A stretch of 11,687 nucleotides of DNA from the NCBI GenBank assembly GCA_001430745.1, contig KQ482042.1, forward strand, positions 554,401 to 566,087. The letters run 5' to 3'. Shown piece by piece: positions 1-8,856 of this stretch. Numbering within the stretch: the stretch's first letter is position 1; every line of letters begins with the position of its first letter. Below the pieces are notes generated by a model, which saw only the letters and a list, made by a program, of their open reading frames with translations, was not told the origin of the DNA and did no database searches. A program made the position numbers and the translations under genes. This DNA comes from Auxenochlorella pyrenoidosa (taxonomy: Eukaryota; Chlorophyta; Trebouxiophyceae; Chlorellales; Chlorellaceae).

Positions 1-33
1 GGGGCCCCACCTACCCCAAACCCCCCCGCGCAG

Positions 34-3005
34 GCCGTGGGCGACGTCTGCTTTGGATCTGTGATGGGCCCCTCCAGCCAGCGCGCCAACGAGTGCCGCA
101 TTGCCATGTTCCTGGCCGGCTTCCCCGAGTCGGTGCCGGTGCACACGGTCAACCGCCAGTGCTCCTCGGGTGTGCAGCTGCTTGCCTCCTAGCCCCACAG
201 TCGTCCAGTCGTCTGCGGGACTTCGTAGGTTATGGTGCTGACGGTCGCAAGCTGGGCATGCCAGCCAGGCGCTGAACGACGGGCGGCCTCTGCTGCGCCG
301 GCGGTGGCCCCCGTTGGCTGCTCACCCCCCTGGGCCCCCGCCCGCCTGCCGTGTGCCCCCTGCAGGCCTGCAGGCCATCGCCCAGGTGGCCGCCTCCATC
401 AAGGCGGGCTACTACACCATCGGCATCGCCGGCGGGGTGGAGAGCATGACCACCAACCCCATGGCCTGGGAGGGGGCCATCAACCCGCGCGTGGCCGAGA
501 GCCAGTGCGCCCAGGACTGCCTGCTGCCCATGGGTGAGGGCGCCGCAGGCCCCGCCCTGCGTTCCGGCGGCACAAACCGGCCGGTCGGCCGCTATGTCCT
601 GTGCCCGCAGCAGCCAGCTGGATGCGCCACAGGCGCGCGCGCTTGAATGCTGTGCGCGTGCTTGGGCTGGGCGCGTGCAGCGTGAGCACGAGCTCACTGC
701 GCCGCCCCTGCCTGGCCCGCAGGCATCACCAGCGAGAACGTGGCGGCCCAGTACGGCGTGTCGCGGGAGACGCAGGCGCGCCAGGGTGGCGAGGATGGGT
801 GGGGGTCGTGTGCAGGCGCGCACAGCCGGGAAGCAGAAGCAGATTTCCCGTGGAAGCAGATTTCCCATGCCACGCACGAGTGGCTCACATTGCGCACGGC
901 CCTGCCGCCCTGTCAGCCTCCCACCTCGCCAACCCGCCTTGCCTGCACCGCCCCGGCCCGCAGGACGCCTTTGCGGCGCGCTCGCACCGCCTGGCGGCGG
1001 CGGCGCAGGCGGCGGGCAAGTTCCGGGACGAGATTGTGCCGGTGGCCACCGTGCTCAAGGACCCCAAGTCCGGTGAGCGGCGCATGCAACAGCAGCGTGG
1101 CGCAGCCCAGCGCGGCCTGCCTGGGCCCCTGGACTTGTCAGCTGGCTTGTGCTGACAGCCGTGGCGCCCTGCAGCAAGGCCGGCAGTTGGGTGGCCTTAT
1201 TCGAGACCTCCCCTGCCACGCGCCGTGATTCTCGTGTCCGAACAGCACAGCACCTGTGCTTGCATCGCGCAGACCCCCGCACGCCCCTCAGCCTCTGCCT
1301 GCCCGGCCTGCCCCCCGCCCCCCCCCTTTTGCAGGTGAGGAGAAGCGGGTGGTGATTGACCAGGACGACGGCATCCGCCCCGGCACCACCCCCGCCTCGC
1401 TGGGCCAGCTCAGGCCGGTGTTCAAGAAGGGCGGGTCCACCACCGCGGGCAACAGCAGCCAGGTGGGGGCGCGGGCGGCGGCGGTGCTTGGGGGCTTAAC
1501 GGCAGGGCGCAGCGCCCGGCTGGCCGCTCGTCTGCTGCCCCAGCCCGCGGCCCGCCCCCCTCGCCAGCCAGAGAACGCATTGTCTAGCCTCCAGACCTGC
1601 CACCGGGCGCGCCCTCCTCCCCCCTGCAGGTCACCGACGGCGCGGCCGCCGTGCTGCTGATGACGCGCGCCGAGGCTGCGCGCCGCGGCCTGCCCATCCT
1701 GGGCATCTTCCGCAGGCAAGCGCGGGCGCTGGCGGCCAGCGGCGTGGGGGCGGCCGGGGGGGTGGAGCTGGTCTGTGCCGAGGGTGCGCAACCGTGCTGC
1801 CCGGTCGCACGGCCATGGCGCTAGCACGACGGAGCGCTCTGCTGCTCACCCTTCCGCGTGCTGCCCGGCCCCCGCCTGCAGCTTTGCCGCCGTGGGCGTG
1901 CCGCCCGCGGTGATGGGCATCGGCCCCGCGGTGGCCATCCCGGCGGCGGTGGAGATGGCGGGGCTCACGCTGGACGACATTGATGTGTACGAAATCAACG
2001 AGGCCTTCGCCTCCCAGGTGGGGCCCCTTGGTCAGCCTGTCTTCCTGTGGCTAGCACGCCTGGGGGTCGCTTGGAGGGTGGGAACAACGCCACACGCGAG
2101 CCCTGTCGGGGCGGCCCGCCTGGGCCGGGCGTGCCAGACCCCGGTAAAGCGTGCGCCGAGCCCGGCGGCGCCGCCCAGCAGCACGGGGGCTGCAGGGAGG
2201 GCCTGCAATGCGCGCCTGCTGCCTGGCCCGGCGTTGGGTTCACTGTCGCAGACGGGCCTGCTTCACATTTTCCTCCCCCACCCCACCCCCAGGCCACCTA
2301 CTCGGTGGACAAGCTGGGGCTGGACATGGAGCGGGTCAACCCCAACGGCGGAGCCATCGCGCTGGGCCACCCGCTGGGCTGCACCGGGGCGCGCCAGGTG
2401 GGGGGCGGCGGCGGCCTGACGAAGGGCATGCTAGTCTCCAAGCGCTCTGGCCCATGCTGTCGCTGCAAGGCTGCGCCGTCCGGCCAGCACTGCCCCCGCG
2501 GCCCGCGCACCTGCTGCCCCACATGCTGTTCTGGGCCCATGCCTGCCCTGCGCTTACAGCACATCGCTCCTCCTCACTCTCTGTTCCTCAACCTGCCGCC
2601 GCCGCCGCAGACCGCGACGCTGCTGTACGAGATGCAGCGGCGCGGCAAGGCGGCGCGCTTTGGCGTCGTCTCCATGTGCATCGGCTCGGGTGGGTGGGCT
2701 CGCGGGGCGGCTGGTCATGCTTGCTGTGGCCGGGTTTGGCCTATCTTGTGGACGCCCGGGCCTGCTCCGGCCTGAGGCGAGAAGCCCGTCTTTGGCCACA
2801 CCTTGCCGTGTGCCTTTCGAGCGGCCCAAGCTGCCCCGGCAGAGCTGGCTCGACGATGCCCTGCCCCCTCTGCCTACCCCTCTCCCGCGCCGCAGGCATG
2901 GGCGCCGCGGCGGTGTTTGAGCGCGGCGGCGAGGTGGACGCGCCCCCTCGCGGCGCCGTCAGCAGCCAGCTGGCGGGCCTCAGCCGGGACGCCATGGTCT
3001 CCTGA
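34..3005 (+). CDS. KAT: 3-ketoacyl-CoA thiolase, peroxisomal plant KAT type (5'-partial, 10 exons seen)
   Basis: Catalyses the last step of beta-oxidation: thiolytic cleavage of 3-ketoacyl-CoA to acetyl-CoA and a shortened acyl-CoA. Exons: 34-169, 366-533, 723-775, 964-1072, 1335-1462, 1630-1715, 1882-2017, 2293-2397, 2611-2689, 2896-3005. They sum to 1110 nt (369 residues plus TGA) with consistent phases. Visible thiolase motifs are the nucleophile Cys in NRQCSSG (split by the first intron), [61 protein letters not shown], the catalytic His in [12 protein letters not shown] and the second Cys in [17 protein letters not shown]. The order and spacing match plant KAT2/PED1 nearly residue for residue. 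About 80-90 N-terminal residues, including any PTS2 peroxisomal signal, lie upstream of the window. The C-terminus (AMVS) carries no PTS1, which fits PTS2 import as known for the family. Introns 3 and 6 appear to use GC donors. Confidence 0.96.
776..963 (+). other. Thiolase intron 3, putative GC-AG intron
   Basis: Ending the exon at CAG (773-775) with donor GCGCGC and resuming at GACGCC (964) gives [14 protein letters not shown]. This has the same length as the plant KAT segment between the conserved Ser-Arg and Ser-His-Arg. The nearest GT (786-787) leaves the reading frame out of phase with exon 4. The intron also holds a 14-base direct repeat (836-849 and 853-866). Confidence 0.65.
836..866. 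repeat. Short tandem direct repeat in thiolase intron 3
   Basis: GAAGCAGATTTCCC occurs at 836-849 and again at 853-866, a unit of 17 bases counting the GTG spacer. It lies wholly inside the intron. I see no function; a small slippage duplication is the simplest reading. Confidence 0.85.
1716..1881 (+). other. Thiolase intron 6, GC-AG intron
   Basis: The exon ends ...TTC CGC AG and the next bases are GCAAGC, which fits the known GC-donor consensus AG|GCAAGT closely. The acceptor is CTGCAG ending at 1881. Joining AG+C makes Ser and gives GIFR-S-FAAVGV, matching the plant GVFRTFAAVGV block without gap. No GT donor nearby restores the frame. Confidence 0.85.
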
Positions 3006-3543
3006 TCTGGGGGTCGTCCACAGCAGCTCAGCGCCTGCTAACGGCACAGCTGAACCAATGCATGACAGCGACCCTCTCGGCAACGCCAGCCAGCTCCCGA
3101 GCTGGGTGAGCCCGCTGCCCTGCCGCCGCCGGTTTTTCCGCTGCCAGCCACCGGCCGGCCCGTCAAACCCGATTTAGTGAACCCGAACTAGCGCCTATTC
3201 CCTTCCCTGCGTAGCTCCTTGCTGCACCCAGTTTTGCGAGTGCCTCCAGGCGTTTTCCCTCCGCTCTGCCGCCTCTTCCGCCCTAAATTCCCTTGCGAGC
3301 CACTGCTGTGGGTAGCGTCCCTCGGCGGCCTGTAATTCTATAGCGAAGCAGCAGGCAGGAGGTCGCCCTTGCAGCAAGTAAACTCAACACATAATGGAGC
3401 TCGGGGCGGCTTGTATACACAGGTTATCGACAAGCCAAGACCCCCTCTTCAAGCCATGCACATGCACAGTTTGGCAAGCTGGCCAAGCGCGCCCCGGCCC
3501 CCCGCAGCTGCTGTGCCCTGCAGGTGCGGCACCCCAGGAGCCT
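3006..3543. other. Convergent intergenic region, 3' untranslated ends
   Basis: This 538-base gap separates the stop codon of the + strand thiolase (3005) from the stop codon of the - strand secreted-protein gene (3544). It should hold both 3' untranslated regions. On the + strand a TGTAA signal is at 3331-3335. I found no exact TGTAA on the - strand for the opposing gene; TGTAT occurs near 3411-3417. No conserved coding sequence is visible. Confidence 0.7.
3331..3335 (+). terminator. TGTAA polyadenylation signal of the thiolase gene
   Basis: TGTAA is the known chlorophyte poly(A) signal. It lies 326 bases after the thiolase stop on the coding strand, a plausible 3' UTR length. Cleavage would be expected 10-20 bases downstream. 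Confidence 0.6.
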
Positions 3544-5569
3544 TCACAGCTGGCTCCCGGTGTGGATGACCTCATCGTGCAGGATGGTGTGGGTGTCGGG
3601 TTCGACCACAACCAAGCGCAGGCACAGCTGCACGGGTGGGAGGGTGGATGGGAGGGTGTTGACATCAGGCGTGTGGACACCTCAGGCACCAACACCTGCT
3701 TGGAGGTTCGGAAACCTCAGTGCTCTCACCGCGATGCCCAGCGCATCAGCAGCCTCCACAAAGCTGCTGAAGAAGCTGCAGGGTGGAGACAGGGGCATGT
3801 GCATGCCGGGTGAGCTTGCCGCCACAGCAGCAGCAAAGGGCGTGCTCTGCTCAACAGTGCAGCCAAAATCCCTGCCACAGCCCTCGTCCAAGCAGCGGCC
3901 ACGGTGCTCACGCCCTGGCGCTCTGCAGCTCTGCGGGGTCGTTGTCCCCAGTCGCAAGGGCACTGACATACACAACTGCAGCAGCCCAAGGGGGTTTGAG
4001 ACTTAGTGCGGGCGCATGAGTGTATACGCGTGGGCGAGGCCTGCATGCCTAAGCTCATGCCCCTGCAGTCAGCACCTGGCCCAGCTCACAGAACTTGTCG
4101 ATGTTTGTCTTGCAGCTGGGGTCATAATTAGCTATCTGCAGGTAGCCATAGACCGCATCCTGCGAGGGCAGCAGAGGCAATGCCACTTTATGAGCACCTT
4201 GAGGGCATGTGCCGTGCACAACTGGCACCAGGTCGCTCATCATACTGCGCTCGAGGCAAATATGCAAGCTAGCAGCCCTGGAGGCGTCCGGCCTCTTGCA
4301 CAACGTCAGAAGCAAGCCAGGCACGTGCGCACCTGCGCCTGTGTGCCTCGATTAGCGACATGTACTGCCTGGCGGCAGTGCGGGGGTCGCTGCAGATGAG
4401 CGCCGCAAACTGGGCTGCGGTTGTGTTGTCGGCCTTGCTGCCACCCTTGGCGTCTGCACGTGCGAGCAGGAGGCAGCGGTGATTGTGGCGCTGGCAGTGT
4501 GAATTCTCGTTGTCTTCGTCCTGAAGAATGCGCTGGCTGTAGCAACCGGGCCTGGGGGAGGGCCTGACCACTGCTGCCCATTGCGTGCACAGGCTGCACA
4601 AGATCATGTGATGAGTGCGGCATGGCAGGCAGTGCGCAATGCTCGAAGAGCAAGCCCAGTCTGCCCAATGTGCTTGGGCAGGCATGCAGCCGTCGTACCA
4701 TAATTTGGAGCCCTGCCAGCTCCCCAATCTTGCGCCTGTGGGTCGTAGGTCGGGCAGCCGGTCAGAGTATCAGCATATCTGCAGCAGGTGTGCAGGGAGC
4801 GGGTGCCAGCTGTTTGCATAGGCGACCGTTGCAGGTGCCAGTTGGAATGAGCATTAGCTGCTGAATGCACAACATCACATCACCGCAAAGATGGGTTACC
4901 CACGCGTAGTAATACACGAGCTGCGCGCTCTGTGGAAAGGATTCTGCGGTGGGGGGCAAAGGCATCGCAGGGATGAGGCAATTCATTGGCCATGCACGGC
5001 CTTTCGCTAAAGCAAGCTGCGGGCATCTGGCTGCCGGTGGTGCACGTTTGTGTTTGTGGTGTGCTAACGCGGTCCCGTGGACGGGCCCCCTGTTGGCGAG
5101 GGAGGCGTGCTCGTCGGAGGGGAGGTTGGAGGCGAGGTTGGAGGAGGGGCCGTGCCGGTTGGGGGGGAGGGCGAGGGTGGAGGAGGGGGGGAGGCGCCTG
5201 ATGTACCAGTCGGCGGTGAGGGGCTTGGGCTAGGCGAGGGCCCTGGCCCGCTGGGAGGGTGCGCCAGCATGGAAGGGCGGCTCGCGACAGGGCCCTGCGC
5301 TAGCCTCCGCCCGCCAGCTGCCTGCAAGGAGAGGAGATTGCAAGCTTGTTTCAAGACATCCCAGAAGAAGGCTGCCTCTGCTGCAGGGGGTGGCGGTGGC
5401 GGTACCGGTGGCAACGGCGGTGGCAGCGTTCGAGATGTCTGCTCGCCTCCCGGAGCCTTGCCCTCACCCAACCCGAGTTGCAACCAGGGTCGCATATGGT
5501 CGCTCCACGCACCTGGCAGGCTGCTGCGGAGGCCAGCACGACCATGGCGAGGGCCAGTCGTGCGGTCAT
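3544..5569 (-). CDS. Unrecognised secreted protein with Pro-rich linker, tandem copy A (9 exons)
   Basis: Exons in coding order: 5569-5513, 5321-5069, 4943-4904, 4778-4699, 4453-4347, 4159-4090, 3975-3912, 3775-3730, 3627-3544 (801 nt, 266 residues). Residues 1-19 form a signal peptide with core LALAMVVLASAAA. Exon 2 encodes a linker of SPSP, PPT and SPPTG repeats, like algal wall glycoproteins. The conserved domain follows: SFPQSAQLVYYYA, CPTYDPQAQDWG, ALICSDPRTAARQYMSLIE, DAVYGYL, DPSCK, YVSALATGD, FFSSFVEAADALGIA and terminal IHTGSQL. I do not recognise the family. The model rests on copy B (6016-8380): exons 3-8 match in length (40, 80, 107, 70, 64, 46 nt) and phase. Weak points are the end of exon 2 (GTTAGC, or a GC donor further upstream) and the end of exon 5, where no GT donor fits and GAG|GC is assumed. 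If exon 5 is really longer, this copy may be frame-broken. Confidence 0.68.
5069..5321 (-). repeat. Pro/Ser/Thr-rich linker exon of copy A
   Basis: On the coding strand this exon encodes PSGPGPSPSPSPSPPTGTSG, then runs of P, SPSPPTGT and PPTSPPTSPPTS. The DNA is strongly repetitive, for example the 12-base GGAGGTTGGAGG-type units near 5118-5147 on the + strand. Such linkers in green algae are usually hydroxyproline-rich, O-glycosylated and extracellular. It starts after the acceptor CTTGCAG and joins phase 0 to the signal-peptide exon. Confidence 0.75.
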
Positions 5570-6015
5570 GGCCGCTTGCAGGCATCAAAACTATGCACAG
5601 GTCCTGGCAGAGGCACTGTCAAGGTCAGTGGCTGGCTGTCCAAGGCCCTCGGCTCCGTGGCACAGCAGGCCGCAGCACTGGTAGTGTAGCACTGAAAGCT
5701 TGGTCATTTAACCTGAAGGTAGGCAGGCTGCGCCCGCGTTTGCTTGCCCGCGTTCGCTTGCGCTGCAGCTGTTGTATAGGGCACTGTTTGTGCAAACCTT
5801 GCAGTCTGACATGTTTGTGCAGCAGCAATGCAAGAGACTGTCGAAGTCATGGAATGCTGCCGCTGCCGCTTGAAAGCACACTGAGACAAATAAGCACACA
5901 AGGCAAGAGGCGCAGCAACCAAGGCAGACCAAGTGCTATCAAGCTTGCCCTATGAGGCGTTGCTGACGCATCGGCAGCCGACACGGTTGGGAGGCGCTGC
6001 TGAGGGGAGGCCCTC
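5570..6015. other. Gap between tandem copies: 3' end of copy B and upstream region of copy A
   Basis: This 446-base stretch holds no exon that I can support. It must contain the 3' UTR of copy B and the promoter and 5' UTR of copy A on the - strand. No exact - strand TGTAA and no clear TATA box was found. An imperfect 14-base tandem repeat (CCCGCGTTTGCTTG at 5733, CCCGCGTTCGCTTG at 5747) is present. The 5' part, near 5765-5945, is visibly less GC-rich than the genes. Confidence 0.6.
5733..5760. repeat. Imperfect 14-base tandem repeat
   Basis: Two adjacent 14-base units differ at a single position (CCCGCGTTTGCTTG and CCCGCGTTCGCTTG). They lie upstream of copy A on the - strand. A role as a regulatory element is possible but nothing supports it beyond position. 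Confidence 0.7.
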
Positions 6016-8380
6016 TCAAAACTGGCTGCCGGTGTGGATAATCTCCTCATAAAGGTCAGCCTGACTGTCTGGGTCGTACACGGCCTGCAGGATGTCCATC
6101 GATGGCGAGGAACAGCTTTGCGGCGCCGGCTTCAGCAATGCGATTCTGAACCTGCCCCAGTCCCGAGCTCTGTGTGTACGCTGCTTCGCCAGCAGCAACG
6201 CATCTGCAAGGGTCCGGCCTCGCCGCCCGCCCTGCTTCCCCGCGGCGCATGGCCAGCTCACCAGAAAAACACACACCTGCACAGCAAGCCGGCAGAGGAG
6301 GAGCGCAGTCTGATACCACTGCAAAGCCAGCTGACCAACCCTTTGCTGCCAGTACATGCTAGCACCTGGGTGGTCTTTCACACCGGTGCAGGCAAACACA
6401 CATAGCGTGAAAGGCATCGCTCACCGGGATGCCAAGCGCATCAGCAGCCTCAACAAAGTTGCTAAAGAAGCTGCGGGGTGGAGACAGGGGCATGGTCACG
6501 TATTGAGCGCTGGGCAGGCCTCACTGGCTCTGTCAGCGCCGCAGGTGCAGCGCAGGGCTCAGAATTCCAAGGGCCCGGCCACCATGCTTCTATCGGAAAG
6601 TGAGCAGCAGCCCCCTCACTCCCGGGCGCTCTGCAGCTGCGTTGGGTCGCCATCACCCGTCGCAAGCGATGAGACATAATTGTCTGTGGATGGGGGCAAG
6701 GGTGCAAAACATGCACTCAACTGCCAAATCCATACAGCTGCTCTTGCGGGCGGCCACCTTGGTCTGCTGACAAGGCTGGCAGATCTCTCCCCAATGAAGC
6801 ATCGCATCCATGCATGGCAGCCTCTTGCCTCCCTGCTGCACACTGCACCCCAGCTTTCCACCCCTGCGGGCTCACAGAACTTTTTCACGTTTGCCTTGCA
6901 GCTGGGGTCTGGGGTGGCCAGCTCCAGGTAGGCGTACACAGCAGCCTGCGCAGCAGCAACGGCGGCAGCACAGTGCAGAAATGTGGCTTGCCGAAGCTGA
7001 GGCGGGCGCTTGATGTGAGATGCAGGCACGGAGGCAGGGAAGGTCGCCCAGGCTGGGGAGCACATTGTGACAGGTGACGCACACGCGCCATTCAACTGCA
7101 GGCACTTCTGATAGGAGCAAGTCCCTGTAGCGGCCTCGCCTGTGCGTCGCTGCCCCCAGCCTCAATCATCTGCATGTACTGCTTGGCGGCGGTGCGGGGG
7201 TCGCTGCAGATCAGCGCCGCAAGCTGTGTGGTCGTAGCATTGTCGGGGGTGCCATTCCCCTTTGCATCTGCAGATGAGGAATGCATCGACTTCATTATGA
7301 GGTGTCGCATTGTTGGCCTGGTTGCCTGGCTGTTTGAGGACAGTGCAGCGTGCACAGTGGGGGACAGCTGAGCTCAAGCAGCAGGACCCTGAAGGCCCGG
7401 GAGCTGCCCCTGTGAGGGCGCACCATACTTGGGGGTCCTGGCGGTGCCCCACTGCTCGGCCGTGGCATCAAAGGTTGGGCACATGGCCGTGATGGTTCCA
7501 AACCTGCACGCACAAAGCTCATGTCTCTCAACCAGCACCTCTCCACCCTACAGCAGCTGAGCAGTGCACGCAGCCCCCGGGCGCTGGGCAAGTCTCATGA
7601 GCCGGTGCAGTGGTGTTGCCAGTGCGGTGTGCTGCAGGCAAGTGCTGTGGCAGGGCACTGGGCCAGGAGGCACAGGAAGGGCGCCGAGAAGGCAAGGGCA
7701 TCACCCAAAGTAGTAGATGAGCTCGGCGCTGGAGGGGAAGGACTCTGCAAGGCACCAGGAAGCATTCGCTGGCTCAGTGCGGTGGTTGGACATTCCGCCA
7801 CCTGAGCGCAGAGCAATGCGTGCCAAAGCGGGGAATGCCCCGAGCTTGCAGCAGCGCCGGCTTGGAGCTCCTGCCAGCGTTCAAGCCCGCGTGTCACTTG
7901 CTTGGTATGGTGGGAGGCGCTCCCGGCGAAGTCGGTGGAGTAGGAGGGGGTGAGGCGCCTGAAGTGCCGGCCGGCGGTGAGGGGCTGGGGCTGGGGCTGG
8001 GCGAGGGGCTGGGCGAGGGGCTGGGCCCGCTGGGAGGGCTGGCCAGGGAGGAGGGGCGGCTTGGGGCCGGGCTTTGCAGCAGCTTGCGCACGCCAGCACT
8101 TGCAACGGCCCCGCTGCAAGCCACCTGCAGTGGTTGAAGCCGCAGAAGCTGTTGACATCAGGCCTGTGCCTGAGGGCGTAAAGCTGAACGTGCCCTGACA
8201 GCAGCAGCGGCAGTGGCGGCGGTGCGAGCGCTGAGGGTGCCTTCTGGCCTCCCCACGCCATGCTGCAAACCTAACCCAGGGCGGTGCCCTGGCACCCAGC
8301 GACGCTCTGCCCACCTGGCAAGCTGCTGCCGAGGCCAGCAGGAACAAGGCGAGGGCACGTGGAGTGCTCAAGGCCGCCAT
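6016..8380 (-). CDS. Unrecognised secreted protein with Pro-rich linker, tandem copy B (9 exons)
   Basis: Exons in coding order: 8380-8315, 8124-7902, 7744-7705, 7503-7424, 7267-7161 (or to 7140), 6945-6876, 6683-6620, 6470-6425, 6084-6016. This gives 254 or 261 residues. Residues 1-22 are a signal peptide (core ALALFLLASAAA, then CQ). Exon 2 encodes a linker of PSPSPS repeats. The domain carries SFPSSAELIYYFG, CPTFDATAEQWG, ALICSDPRTAAKQYMQMIE, AAVYAYL, DPSCK, YVSSLATGD, FFSNFVEAADALGIP and terminal IIHTGSQF, about 60% identical to copy A (96 of 157 positions, by eye). Four Cys are shared: after the signal peptide, CPT, ICSDP and PSCK. Function unknown; secretion and a wall or extracellular location are inferred. 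Intron 2 uses donor GCAAGT, and intron 5 also seems to need a GC donor. A TATA-like box lies about 85 bases upstream of the ATG. Confidence 0.74.
7745..7901 (-). other. Copy B intron 2, GC-AG intron with consensus donor GCAAGT
   Basis: Exon 3 must be entered in phase 1 to read SFPSSAELIYYF, as in copy A. Before the in-frame stop at 7896-7894 no GT lies at that phase. GCAAGT does (cca a|gcaagt), and it is the textbook GC-donor core. The acceptor is CCTTGCAG. The overlapping GTGACA at 7898 would be phase 2 and break the frame. Confidence 0.72.
7979..8030 (-). repeat. Hexanucleotide-type repeat encoding Ser-Pro in copy B
   Basis: On the + strand, GGGGCT and GGGCGA/GGGGCT units are reiterated; on the coding strand they read (Ser-Pro)n. 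This is the linker of copy B. It is longer in its SP run than copy A, while copy A has more PPT units, as expected of slippage-prone sequence. Confidence 0.85.
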
Positions 8381-8462
8381 GCAAATCCTTCTGCTGGCTC
8401 TTGCCCCAAAACTTGTGGCTACGATGCAGCAAAATGACGTTGTGCAGCAAAACGAACAAGTC

Positions 8463-8470
8463 TATATAAT
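8463..8470 (-). promoter_or_regulatory. TATA-like box upstream of copy B
   Basis: The - strand reads ATTATATAGA here, about 85 bases before the copy B ATG and downstream of the neighbouring gene's poly(A) signal. A start site about 30 bases further on would leave a 5' UTR of roughly 50 bases. This is a position-based inference. Confidence 0.45.
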
Positions 8471-8621
8471 GTGCGAGGGAGATGGCGAACCCTCATAATG
8501 CGGCAGCGCAGCGCCGGCAGCGTTCCCTGGCTGGAAGCCCCCTGCCCTGCTCAAGTCCACACTCCTACACCAAACAAATTTTCCTGCCCCCTTCATCTCA
8601 TACCTCTCTTCTCATCACACG

Positions 8622-8626
8622 TTACA
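8622..8626 (-). terminator. TGTAA polyadenylation signal of the glycoside hydrolase gene
   Basis: TTACA on the + strand is TGTAA on the coding strand, 231 bases past the stop codon. It matches the usual chlorophyte signal and position. Confidence 0.6.
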
Positions 8627-8856
8627 TGCAGAATGACACAGAATCAAACAAGCGAGGGACGCTCACTCGAGCTGGGACACGGAAGAAAGCGGAAAGAATC
8701 GGGGGTACTGCAGTGCACCCGTGCAAGCAAGCTTTAAGGAGGGGTCGATGCTCATGTACACACCATCACTGTCACCGCGGCTCGCCGGTGTTGCCTCATT
8801 AGCTGGCTGCAGCGCAAGCCCAGCTTTTCCTGCTGCAGCCACAAGCTGAGTCGAGC

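Larger units (their letters stand above)
8381..8856. other. Gap between copy B and the glycoside hydrolase gene
   Basis: This 476-base region lies between the ATG of copy B (8380) and the stop codon of the upstream - strand glycoside hydrolase gene (8857). It contains the latter's 3' UTR, with TGTAA on the - strand at 8626-8622, and the promoter region of copy B. It is clearly richer in A/T than the flanking genes. No coding exon is supported here. Confidence 0.7.

Noticed and set aside
93..275. Small + strand open frame over the first thiolase exon
   Set aside because: It is a frame shadow of the NRQCSSG exon; only the thiolase frame is conserved.
3006..3543. Possible small gene between the convergent 3' ends
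   Set aside because: Short open frames here lack splice or homology support and fall in expected 3' UTRs.
3369..4019. Several + strand open frames opposite copy A
   Set aside because: They are antisense to exons 7-9 of copy A. Conservation with copy B is on the - strand.
4055..4324. Open frame on the - strand covering DAVYGYL...DPSCK and reading on to a stop after CELGQVLTAGA
   Set aside because: The conserved part matches copy B only up to KKF/DKF. Both copies have GTGAGC right there, and splicing at it restores YVS-LATGD in phase, so the extension is intron.
5077..5955. Long + strand open frame rich in Gly and Val
   Set aside because: It is the antisense of the copy A Pro-rich exon, and GC-rich repeats stay open on both strands. 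No homology or splice logic supports it.
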